Source: Roseburia_C sp900315735
GTDB taxonomy: Bacteria; Bacillota; Clostridia; Lachnospirales; Lachnospiraceae
Reading direction: 5' to 3' (one strand)
NCBI GenBank assembly: GCA_052118425.1
Contig: JBQKHF010000016.1
Length of the DNA: 64,000 nt
Both the position numbers and the translations under genes were made by a program. How positions within the stretch are numbered: the stretch's first letter is position 1; the number at the start of each line of letters is the position of its first letter. Of this stretch, positions 42,955 through 50,432 are shown in pieces. Below the pieces are notes generated by a model that made no database searches, had not been told where the DNA came from, and saw only the letters and a program-made list of their open reading frames with translations.

Positions 42955-45075
42955 TTATACTTCGAAGATTAAATCTCCGTAAGATGGCATTGGCCACATA
43001 TCCTTGTCAACAAGCATCTCTAACTTGTCAACCGGAGCTCTTAAAGCATCCATTGCTGCTTTTACAACATCTCTGTAGTATACAGCCTGATCTCTTCCTT
43101 CTTCCATTGCTCCGCCCTTTTCTGTTACTTCTTCCAGTTTTGCTAAAGCAACCTTGGTCTCAGATAAGAGGTCAGATACTTCTGTCAGTAATTCTGTCTG
43201 AACACTGATATCTGCATCACATACAGATTTTACAGTTGCTGCAGAAGTTGCAAGCTCTGTTACATATTTGATAACTGCCGGGATAATCTGTTTTCCAGCA
43301 ATGTCAATCATAGCTTTTGCTTCGATGTTAATCTCTTTTGCGTAGGTCTCATATTCGATTTCTACACGGGAATCCAGCTCTGCTTTGGTAAATACACCAA
43401 AACGCTCGAATAAGGAAACTGCTTTCTCTGTATTCAGTGCAGGAATTGCATCTACCATGGACTTGATGTTTGGAAGTCCACGACGCTCTGCTTCTTCTAC
43501 CCATTCATCAGAATATCCATTTCCGTTGAATACGATTCTCTGATGCTCGGTTGCATATTTCTTAATCAGATCATGTACAGCCATATCGAAATCTTCTGCT
43601 TTTTCCAGTTCATCACATGCCTCAGAAAATGCTTCTGCTACAATTGTATTTAATACAACGTTTGGCTGTGCGATAGAATCCTGAGAACCAACCATACGGA
43701 ACTCGAATTTATTTCCGGTAAATGCGAATGGTGAAGTTCTGTTACGGTCTGTTGCATCTTTCATGAAGTCAGGCAATGTCTTAACACCGGTCTCTAATTT
43801 AGAACCAGCTAAGCTGTGTGTAGCTTCTCCGGTGCTGATAAGCTGTGATAATACATCCTGTAACTGTTCTCCAAGGTAGATAGAAACGATTGCTGGTGGT
43901 GCCTCGTTTGCTCCTAATCTGTGGTCGTTTCCAACGTCTGCTGCAGATTCACGAAGCAGGTCTGCATGTTTATCTACTGCTTTTAAGATACAGGTAAGTA
44001 CTAATAAGAACTGTACGTTCTCATGAGGTGTTTTGCCCGGCTCTAATAAGTTAATTCCATCATCTGTTGTGATAGACCAGTTGTTATGTTTTCCGGAACC
44101 ATTGACACCTGCAAATGGTTTCTCATGAAGCAGACACTGTAAGCCATGACGTCCTGCAACCTTCTTTAATGTTTCCATTACTAACTGGTTGTGGTCTACT
44201 GCTACGTTTGCTTCGGAATAGATTGGCGCCAACTCATGCTGTGCAGGAGCAACTTCATTATGCTGTGTCTTTGCAGATACACCAAGTTTCCATAACTCCT
44301 TGTTTACGTCTCTCATATATGCTGCAATTCTCTCGCGGATACTTCCAAAGTAATGGTCATCCATTTCCTGTCCTTTTGGAGGCATTGCTCCAAATAAGGT
44401 ACGTCCGGTAAAGATTAAGTCTTTTCTCTTTAAGTATTTTTCTCTGTCTATGATGAAGTATTCCTGCTCTGGTCCAACAGAAGGAGTTACCTTCTTAGAT
44501 GTTGTATTTCCAAATAATCTTAAAAGACGAAGAGACTGTGTATTGATTGCTTCCATAGAACGAAGTAATGGTGTCTTCTGGTCTAATGCTTCTCCTGTAT
44601 AAGAACAGAAAGCGGTAGGAATACAAAGTGTTGCGCCTGCTGCATCCTGTCTTACAAATGCTGGTGAAGTACAATCCCATGCTGTATATCCTCTTGCTTC
44701 AAAGGTTGCTCTTAATCCACCGGATGGGAATGATGATGCATCCGGCTCACCTTTGATTAATTCCTTACCGGAAAAGCTCATTAAAACTTTACCATTTGGC
44801 ATTGGTGCTGTAATAAAGGAATCATGTTTCTCAGCGGTTACTCCTGTTAATGGCTGGAACCAGTGTGTATAATGGGTAGCTCCTTTTTCGATTGCCCACT
44901 CTTTCATCTCATGTGCCACTACATCTGCTGTCTCGAGGTCTAATTCTTTTCCCTCTTCGATTACTTCTCTTAATTTTTTGTAGGTCTTTTTCGGAAGACG
45001 TTCCTGCATAACAGCATCATTGAATACGTTCTCGCCGAAAATATCTGCTACATTGAAATATTCTGTCTCACTCAT
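42955..45075 (-). CDS. glnN: Glutamine synthetase type III
   Basis: 706 residues, the length of class III enzymes. It ligates ammonium to glutamate with ATP. Catalytic landmarks: G-P-E-Q-E-Y-F-I near residue 205, N-E-V-A-P-A-Q-H-E-L near 265, G-V-N-G-S-G-K-H-N-N-W-S near 320, and N-R-T-S-P-F-A-F near 440. Class III-specific N- and C-terminal extensions are present. It is the first gene of the glnN-glnK-amt series. Its 5-prime leader contains an intrinsic terminator, so attenuation by nitrogen status is likely. Confidence 0.96.
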   Translation of the reverse strand: MSETEYFNVADIFGENVFNDAVMQERLPKKTYKKLREVIEEGKELDLETADVVAHEMKEWAIEKGATHYTHWFQPLTGVTAEKHDSFITAPMPNGKVLMSFSGKELIKGEPDASSFPSGGLRATFEARGYTAWDCTSPAFVRQDAAGATLCIPTAFCSYTGEALDQKTPLLRSMEAINTQSLRLLRLFGNTTSKKVTPSVGPEQEYFIIDREKYLKRKDLIFTGRTLFGAMPPKGQEMDDHYFGSIRERIAAYMRDVNKELWKLGVSAKTQHNEVAPAQHELAPIYSEANVAVDHNQLVMETLKKVAGRHGLQCLLHEKPFAGVNGSGKHNNWSITTDDGINLLEPGKTPHENVQFLLVLTCILKAVDKHADLLRESAADVGNDHRLGANEAPPAIVSIYLGEQLQDVLSQLISTGEATHSLAGSKLETGVKTLPDFMKDATDRNRTSPFAFTGNKFEFRMVGSQDSIAQPNVVLNTIVAEAFSEACDELEKAEDFDMAVHDLIKKYATEHQRIVFNGNGYSDEWVEEAERRGLPNIKSMVDAIPALNTEKAVSLFERFGVFTKAELDSRVEIEYETYAKEINIEAKAMIDIAGKQIIPAVIKYVTELATSAATVKSVCDADISVQTELLTEVSDLLSETKVALAKLEEVTEKGGAMEEGRDQAVYYRDVVKAAMDALRAPVDKLEMLVDKDMWPMPSYGDLIFEV

Positions 45076-45184
45076 ACTTATACATCCTTTCTGCCTCTCA
45101 CCATAAATCCCCTAAGAAATATGATTTTATTTTCTGCAATCCATGTCTGACTCTTCCCCGGGTATCTGCCCCAGATATAGAAAA

Positions 45185-45215
45185 AAGGGCATTCCAATTC
45201 CTTTGGAACACCCTT
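45185..45215 (-). terminator. Intrinsic terminator in the glnN leader (attenuator candidate)
   Basis: On the minus strand AAGGGTGTTCCAA pairs with TTGGAATGCCCTT (two G-T pairs) around a 5-base loop, with a T6 tail. It lies 110 bases upstream of the glnN ATG and downstream of a plausible glnN promoter. It could also end the AAA+ gene transcript. Confidence 0.75.
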
Positions 45216-45246
45216 GTTCGTCACGCACATTTCATTTGCTATATCT

Positions 45247-45275
45247 AAAATACATGAAACTTTCTAAAAAATCAA
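45247..45275 (-). promoter_or_regulatory. Candidate glnN promoter
   Basis: TTGATT and TATTTT on the minus strand, 17 bases apart; moderate match only. It is placed between the AAA+ stop codon and the leader terminator. Confidence 0.4.
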
Positions 45276-45371
45276 GTCAAAGTTTATAATTTTTTTATTT
45301 TTGATACATTCTACAAATTTGTGCAAAATAATATACATTTTTTGTAAATTTTATCAGTCATACTCCTCAGA

Positions 45372-48218
45372 CTAGCTGTTGCTTGGCGGTACTGCATATC
45401 CATTTTCATCTGCAACTACTTTTTCTGTGCTTTCTTCTGTGCTTTTTAATGTACGCGCTCCATGGTTTCCGGCGCGGACTGCATCCAGATCCTCCTGCAG
45501 AATCCGGTTAATATCCGCATCCGCTGCGTGGGCAACTCTTTCTGACATCACCATGATAAGCTCTTCATTTAAGTTTCTTACCCAGCGTCCGTTGCTGTGG
45601 TCTGAAGTCAGGCTGTAATTATTCTTTACCAAATCTGCATAGTCTGCTTCATCCACTTCATATGCTGCATTATGTAAACCAAGAAGTCCAATCTCTACAA
45701 TTTCATCCGGCGTATAGTCCTCAAAATCAAAGGTATGCGGGATTCTGCTGGCAAGACCGGAATTCATCTGCAAGAACTCGGACATTTCCTTCGTATATCC
45801 TGCAAAGATAATAACCATGTCTTTTCTATGGTCTTCCATAAATTTTAAAATCTCATCAATGGCTTCCTTGCCGAAATCATTTTCACTGCCCTGACTCAGG
45901 GAATATGCCTCGTCAATAAAAAGGACTCCGCCTAAGGCTGACTCTAAGACTTCTCTTGTTTTCTTAGCTGTCTGACCGATATAGCCTGCCACCAGATCAC
46001 TTCTGGATACCTCAACAAATTTCTTCTGGCTGATAATTCCCTTCTGATAAAGAACCTCGCCTACAATACGCGCTACCGTCGTCTTTCCGGTTCCCGGATT
46101 GCCAAGGAATAAGGAATGCAGTGTAAAGTCACTGTTTTCCATGCCCTGTTCTTCTCTTCGGTGATTTAATTCTACCAGTGAAATAAAACGGTTTACCTGC
46201 TCTTTTACACCATTGATTCCAATCAGCTTCTGCAGACGCTCCAATGCATCCTCATCCTTCTTACCGGATGCCTGATATCTGCCCTGTGCCAAAACTTCAT
46301 CAATATCTGCTCTGGTGATAGTTTCCAAATCCTCTGTTCCCGTATTCATAACACGGTTGGCAAAGGCCTTTAACAGCTTCTCGTTAAAGTTACGGATCCA
46401 GCGGGCATTGCTGTGGTCTAAGGAATTACGGTATGCACGTTTTACCTGCTGTGCATAGTATTCTTCGTCTTCAAACTGATACTGCTTCTTCACTAAGTCC
46501 TTCTCGCCAATCTCAACGATTTCATCCGGGGTATAATCCTCAAAGACAAATTTGTTTGGCACACGGGAAGTAAGTCCCGGATTGGTCTTTAAGAATTCTT
46601 CCATCTCTTTGGTATATCCGGCGAAGATAATCATGATTTCTCCCCGATGGTCTTCCATATACTTTAAGATGGTGTTGATTGCTTCAATACCAAAGTCTAC
46701 ATTGGCATCCTTTTTATTCAGGGCATATGCCTCATCAATAAAGAGTACGCCGCCTTTGGCTTTCTCCAACAATGCCAGTGTCTGCTGTGCTGTTCCACCT
46801 ACATTCTGGGAAATGAAGTCCGGCTCTGATGCCTCTATTAATTTAAACTCATCGCTTTTAAAGGCTCCGGATTCAAATAAAACTTCTCCAATCAGCCGGG
46901 CAACAGTTGTCTTTCCGGTTCCAGGATTGCCAAGGAATACGGAATGATAGGACTGCTCCTGTGGCTCTAAGCCTTTTGCAATACGCTGCTGGTTGAATTC
47001 CACCATACGAAGCATTTTGTCAATCTCTTTCTTCACACTGCCAAGTCCGATTAACTGATTCAGCTGCTCTCTTGCACTTAACTGCGGTTTATCGGAATCT
47101 TCACTGCCATTACCGGCATTTCCGGATGCTCTGCCATTCTTTGGATAGTAAGTCTTACAGTTCTCTTCTGCCTCAATATTCAGTTCACTTACTTCTCCAC
47201 CATTATGCTTCAGTTCCTTCACACTTAAAATGGAATCCTCTGTCATTCTGATATTCGGTGAATTCACATGATTTAAGGTAAGAGTGTCTCCATAGACTAC
47301 GGAACGATTCATGATGCCAAGGTCAATCTTATCTTCATTCTCACCTAAAATATTCCATTCTCCAAGAATGCATGCTGCTGACTCATCCTGTATCATAGCA
47401 CCCTCACGAATCGTCGTATTCTTAAAGGTAGCTTTTGCATCCTCTACTTTTATGGAAGTAAATTCATTTCCTTCGGAATGTAAGCCGGAACCGCCCTTCA
47501 CACATATGGCTGCACCAAATCCCGGCTGTAGGATACGGGATGATACAATGCTTACTGCACTTCTATCCAGCCAAACTGCCGGATATTCTTTGTCCTTGTC
47601 ACAGCCCTTAATGGTACTGTTTACAATCTCTACATTACAGCCTGCTGCATTTATGGCATTTCCATCCCCTGTCTGAAGGGTACTGTTATTCACTTTAAAA
47701 TCTACATTGTCTATAATCAGCTTGCAGTCCTGAAAAACGCAGTTATCCAGTTCCAGCTTACTGTTCTCAATATAGCTTTTTATATATAATTTCGGATTTT
47801 CCATGATGGTAGTGTTTTTTAAAACCACCTTCGACTCATTCTCTGCATAAATCACCGGATATACATCGCCATCTGCCTGTGTATTTTCCAGTACACAGTT
47901 TATCAGGCTGACCGCTGCCTGCTCTTTACAGTTAATGATATTGGTTCTCTCCACTCCATAACAAATCCAGATGTTTTCAAATGTTACATTTGCCTGTTGA
48001 TTGATATTAAATTTTCCTGTAATTACATTGGTAAAGTTCTGATTTCCACCCTCTGCCATTGTAACTTTTCCTTCAAAATGAAGGTCTTTGCTTATGACAA
48101 TGCCATCCACCACCGGCGAATAGCCTGCCTGAAACTCTATGGTATCCCCCGCAGCCGCTGCATTTATCGCATCCGGCAGTCTCCAAGTATTATTATCTGC
48201 ACCAACCAGATATCTCAT
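45372..48218 (-). CDS. Beta-helix / double CbbX-type AAA+ ATPase fusion
   Basis: 948 residues, cytosolic, no signal peptide. Residues ~1-365 are a right-handed parallel beta-helix of short repeats with Asn ladders (L-K-N-T-T-I-M, L-E-L-D-N-C-V-F, V-E-I-V-N-S-T-I). After a Ser/Gly/Asp linker come two AAA+ modules of the CbbX/SpoVK/EccA kind (~385-620 and ~660-905). Both are intact: Walker A G-N-P-G-T-G-K-T-T near 430 and 708, Walker B G-G-V-L-F-I-D-E-A-Y, and R-W-x-R-N sensor motifs. Proteins of this ATPase class remodel other proteins, for instance in type VII secretion or Rubisco repair. No secretion gene is adjacent, so the client is unknown. Confidence 0.85.
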   Translation of the reverse strand: MRYLVGADNNTWRLPDAINAAAAGDTIEFQAGYSPVVDGIVISKDLHFEGKVTMAEGGNQNFTNVITGKFNINQQANVTFENIWICYGVERTNIINCKEQAAVSLINCVLENTQADGDVYPVIYAENESKVVLKNTTIMENPKLYIKSYIENSKLELDNCVFQDCKLIIDNVDFKVNNSTLQTGDGNAINAAGCNVEIVNSTIKGCDKDKEYPAVWLDRSAVSIVSSRILQPGFGAAICVKGGSGLHSEGNEFTSIKVEDAKATFKNTTIREGAMIQDESAACILGEWNILGENEDKIDLGIMNRSVVYGDTLTLNHVNSPNIRMTEDSILSVKELKHNGGEVSELNIEAEENCKTYYPKNGRASGNAGNGSEDSDKPQLSAREQLNQLIGLGSVKKEIDKMLRMVEFNQQRIAKGLEPQEQSYHSVFLGNPGTGKTTVARLIGEVLFESGAFKSDEFKLIEASEPDFISQNVGGTAQQTLALLEKAKGGVLFIDEAYALNKKDANVDFGIEAINTILKYMEDHRGEIMIIFAGYTKEMEEFLKTNPGLTSRVPNKFVFEDYTPDEIVEIGEKDLVKKQYQFEDEEYYAQQVKRAYRNSLDHSNARWIRNFNEKLLKAFANRVMNTGTEDLETITRADIDEVLAQGRYQASGKKDEDALERLQKLIGINGVKEQVNRFISLVELNHRREEQGMENSDFTLHSLFLGNPGTGKTTVARIVGEVLYQKGIISQKKFVEVSRSDLVAGYIGQTAKKTREVLESALGGVLFIDEAYSLSQGSENDFGKEAIDEILKFMEDHRKDMVIIFAGYTKEMSEFLQMNSGLASRIPHTFDFEDYTPDEIVEIGLLGLHNAAYEVDEADYADLVKNNYSLTSDHSNGRWVRNLNEELIMVMSERVAHAADADINRILQEDLDAVRAGNHGARTLKSTEESTEKVVADENGYAVPPSNS

Positions 48219-48252
48219 CTATTTGCTTCCTCCCTGTTTTGCCTGCAAACTA

Positions 48253-48279
48253 CGAGAAACACGCTTTGCGAGTTTCTCG
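48253..48279. repeat. Hairpin adjoining the 58-base element
   Basis: CGAGAAAC-A-CGC-TTT-GCG-A-GTTTCTCG is a near-perfect inverted repeat just left of the 58-base element and about 35 bases upstream of the AAA+ start codon. Confidence 0.7.
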
Positions 48280-48284
48280 AGTTA

Positions 48285-48342
48285 TCGCGGTGCTCGCCAA
48301 ATCTGCATGCAAGCATGCGATTTTTCTCGCTACTCGCGTAAA
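48285..48342. repeat. 58-base interspersed element, copy 2
   Basis: Identical to 35205-35262. On the minus strand it follows the T-rich tail of the leader terminator at 48347-48388. Confidence 0.88.
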
Positions 48343-48481
48343 AGAAAAAGACCTCATAGAGCAGTTCTTGCTGCCCTACAAGGTCTTTGTTTTCGCTCAA
48401 TTTTGTCACTCCATAGGCTAGTAAATTTTACTCTTTAGAAATAAAACACTCTGCCTTGAAATGTGGAAAATCTGACCTTAT
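48340..48481 (-). ncRNA. Structured leader RNA or small RNA upstream of the AAA+ gene
   Basis: A strong promoter (48488-48516) predicts an RNA starting near 48481 and ending at the terminator 48347-48388, about 140 bases. Its 5-prime end TATAAGGTC can pair with GACCTTGTA (48385-48377), which overlaps the 5-prime arm of the terminator. The two structures are therefore mutually exclusive, as in a riboswitch or attenuator. It matches no riboswitch class I know. A stand-alone small RNA is the alternative. The gene-free stretch 48517-48665 beyond the promoter shows nothing else. Confidence 0.5.
48347..48388 (-). terminator. Strong terminator in the AAA+ leader
   Basis: Two 18-base arms (48388-48371 and 48364-48347) pair fully, with three G-T pairs, around the six-base loop CAAGAA. 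A T-rich tail follows on the minus strand. Confidence 0.85.
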
Positions 48482-48487
48482 AAAAAT

Positions 48488-48516
48488 ATTATAGCGCGCT
48501 CACTATATTTTGTCGA
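48488..48516 (-). promoter_or_regulatory. Promoter of the AAA+ leader
   Basis: TCGACA and TATAAT on the minus strand, exactly 17 bases apart. Confidence 0.75.
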
Positions 48517-48665
48517 TACTATTTTCCATGGCATTTCTTATATTTTCAAACCCATACTATAAAACCTGTCAAACGTTTTATTAATAGCGAAACCATCCAC
48601 CTTAGGCATAAGGCTCATTTCTATAACATAATAACTCTATTTTTCTTGGTTGCTATTATTTTCTT

Positions 48666-49247
48666 TTACTTGTCTATGTAAACATCGGCTCCATCCTCTC
48701 CAATTTTCTCAACAAAAAAAGTTTTGGGAATATAATAACCTAATGTTTCATCTTCTTTTATTCCAAGATGTACAATTGCATTTTCATTTTTTGTATAAAA
48801 TAAAATATCACAATCAATTTTTGTTGGTGGATCTACATTTTTATTTTCAAAATTAACCGCAATCGGATTTTCAATAATATCAGGCATAAGATAGAAATAG
48901 ACAAATTTAGCTTTTATACTCCTAAATTTGCTCTTATTCATTTTTTTCAAATCATTAAAGCTAAGACCTGTGCTCTGTATAAAATTCCATCCACTTTGTC
49001 CCTTATAATTGTGAATATCTTTCTTTGAAACTGAATACTTCACAATGGATTCAATTCCCAACAGATGGCAAAAGTTCTCTTCATCGAACCTTAATTGAAT
49101 AGAACTTTGCTTTTCATCCTCTGTTATATCATACTGATAAATGAATGGATTAAAAAATTTTCTATAGTAGTCTTGTAAAACATTCAAGTCAATATCGTTA
49201 ATTTTAGGTTTTACTGAAAGTCCACACAGTTCTTCGGCTTTGTACAA
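48666..49247 (-). CDS. Unrecognised AT-rich gene, weakly PBECR4-like
   Basis: 193 residues with a TTG start at 49247, fixed by AGAGGAG 6 bases upstream. No signal peptide or membrane helix. The blocks N-F-C-H-L-L-G-I (near 58), F-V-Y-F-Y-L-M-P (near 115), C-D-I-L-F-Y (near 145), and H-L-G-I...G-Y-Y-I-P-K-T-F-F-V-E (near 160-180) recall PBECR4-type domains, described as nuclease-like folds in phage and polymorphic-toxin contexts. This is a recollection, not a search. The gene is clearly AT-richer than its neighbours, suggesting transfer. It has a leader with operator, mini-ORF and terminator. Confidence 0.6.
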   Translation of the reverse strand: MYKAEELCGLSVKPKINDIDLNVLQDYYRKFFNPFIYQYDITEDEKQSSIQLRFDEENFCHLLGIESIVKYSVSKKDIHNYKGQSGWNFIQSTGLSFNDLKKMNKSKFRSIKAKFVYFYLMPDIIENPIAVNFENKNVDPPTKIDCDILFYTKNENAIVHLGIKEDETLGYYIPKTFFVEKIGEDGADVYIDK

Positions 49248-49269
49248 ATCTTTCTCCTCTTATGAAAAA

Positions 49270-49293
49270 AGGCTCTGAATCACTTCAGAGCCT
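49270..49293 (-). terminator. Terminator in the leader of the 193-residue gene
   Basis: Perfect stem AGGCTCTGAA/TTCAGAGCCT with a 4-base loop and a T6 tail. It ends just 17 bases before the ribosome site region of the gene at 49247. Confidence 0.88.
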
Positions 49294-49324
49294 ATTCATG
49301 CAACTTTATTTTTATTCTGCTCAT
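49292..49324 (-). CDS. Candidate 10-residue leader peptide
   Basis: ATG 49324 to TAG 49292 encodes MSRIKIKLHE. GGAGAG sits 7 bases upstream, inside a small hairpin TCTCCG-CTG-CGGAGA. The stop codon abuts the terminator stem, so ribosome position could affect termination. Translation is unproven. Confidence 0.4.
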   Translation of the reverse strand: MSRIKIKLHE

Positions 49325-49372
49325 ATTTAAACTCTCCGCAGCGGAGAAATCAGGAGCTGCATCCCAATTATA

Positions 49373-49392
49373 TAAATAGCATATGCTATTTA
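49373..49392. promoter_or_regulatory. 20-base perfect palindrome, probable operator
   Basis: Half-site TAAATAGCAT, directly repeated as its reverse complement with no spacer. It lies about 20-40 bases downstream of the predicted transcription start, a position fit for a repressor. Confidence 0.6.
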
Positions 49393-49417
49393 CTTCAAAT
49401 TATTTCTTTGTAGAATT

Positions 49418-49446
49418 ATCATATACCCTCAAACTTGGTAAGTCAA
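49418..49446 (-). promoter_or_regulatory. Promoter of the attenuated 193-residue gene
   Basis: TTGACT and TATGAT on the minus strand, 17 bases apart, a strong match. The predicted start is near 49411. Confidence 0.75.
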
Positions 49447-49495
49447 GTTATGTCTTTAGGCTAAAAATTTTGCCCTTTGAGGATAAAAATCATTC

Positions 49496-50362
49496 TTATT
49501 CTGCTTTTCCAACAGAACAAAATAATTCCATTTTTTCTTTTACAGTAGCTTTGATTGCTTCTGCACCTGGAGCTAATAATTTACGTGGGTCAAATCCTTT
49601 GCCCTCTAAGTCCTTACCAGCTTCAATATATTTACGCGTAGCATCTGCGAAAGATAACTGACACTCTGTATTTACATTAATCTTAGATACGCCAAGAGAG
49701 ATAGCTTTCTTAATCATATCTGCAGGGATTCCTGTACCACCATGAAGTACTAATGGCATAGTTCCTGTCTTCTGCTGGATAGCATCCAGAGTCTCGAAAG
49801 AAAGTCCTTTCCAGTTTGCTGGATATTTTCCGTGGATGTTACCGATACCTGCTGCAAGCATGTCTACACCAAGGTCAGCGATTGTCTTACACTCGTTAGG
49901 ATCTGCACACTCGCCCATTCCAACTACACCGTCTTCTTCTCCACCGATGGAACCAACTTCACACTCGATAGAAAGTCCAAGCTGATGAGCTACATTTACA
50001 AGCTCTGTAGACTTAGCAAGGTTCTCCTCAAATGGATAATGAGAACCATCGAACATGATAGATGTAAATCCAGCTTTGATACACTTATAACATCCTTCGT
50101 ATGTTCCATGATCTAAGTGAAGTGCTACAGGAACTGTGATTCCAAGTTCTTCATCCATAGCTTTTACCATAGCTGCAACGGTCTTAAAACCTGTCATATA
50201 TTTTCCTGCACCTTCAGATACACCAAGGATTACAGGGGATTTTAATTCTTCTGCAGTTAACAGTACGGATTTTGTCCACTCAAGGTTGTTGATATTGAAC
50301 TGGCCTACTGCATAATGACCAGCTTTTGCTTTTTTTAACATTTCTGTTGCTGATACTAACAT
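49496..50362 (-). CDS. fba: Class II fructose-bisphosphate aldolase
   Basis: 288 residues from the ATG at 50362 (GGAGGAATC site). It cleaves fructose 1,6-bisphosphate in glycolysis. Zinc ligand His in L-H-L-D-H-G-T-Y near residue 85, then G-S-I-G-G-E-E-D-G near 140, G-N-I-H-G-K-Y near 180 and H-G-G-T-G-I-P near 210. A Bacillus-type class IIB enzyme is likely from length. It has its own extended -10 promoter at 50388. Confidence 0.95.
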   Translation of the reverse strand: MLVSATEMLKKAKAGHYAVGQFNINNLEWTKSVLLTAEELKSPVILGVSEGAGKYMTGFKTVAAMVKAMDEELGITVPVALHLDHGTYEGCYKCIKAGFTSIMFDGSHYPFEENLAKSTELVNVAHQLGLSIECEVGSIGGEEDGVVGMGECADPNECKTIADLGVDMLAAGIGNIHGKYPANWKGLSFETLDAIQQKTGTMPLVLHGGTGIPADMIKKAISLGVSKINVNTECQLSFADATRKYIEAGKDLEGKGFDPRKLLAPGAEAIKATVKEKMELFCSVGKAE

Positions 50363-50387
50363 TTTGATTCCTCCATTGTTTTTTTTC

Positions 50388-50393
50388 ATTGTA
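50388..50393 (-). promoter_or_regulatory. Extended -10 promoter of fba
   Basis: TGG-TACAAT on the minus strand, 26 bases upstream of the ATG; the -35 is weak. Confidence 0.45.
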
Positions 50394-50432
50394 CCATGGC
50401 TTTTCCCAAAAATAAAGTTAAAAATATAACAA

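Noticed and set aside
45185..45215. ANTAR-type antitermination hairpin
   Set aside because: The loop is five bases (AGGAA) and a paired upstream hairpin with the required hexaloop is not seen.
48215..48409. 64-codon minus-strand reading frame through the AAA+ leader
   Set aside because: It runs through a perfect terminator and the 58-base repeat, has no proper ribosome site, and its sequence is explained by RNA structure.
48340..48481. c-di-GMP, TPP, purine, SAM, T-box or ZTP riboswitch
   Set aside because: None of the conserved core words I know for these classes is present.
48666..49247. Prophage remnant
   Set aside because: Only one gene has a weak phage-associated domain resemblance; no integrase, structural or att-like sequences accompany it.
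49264..49411. 6S RNA or other known small RNA
   Set aside because: The ~150-base RNA has no long rod with a central bubble; a leader with mini-ORF and terminator explains it better.
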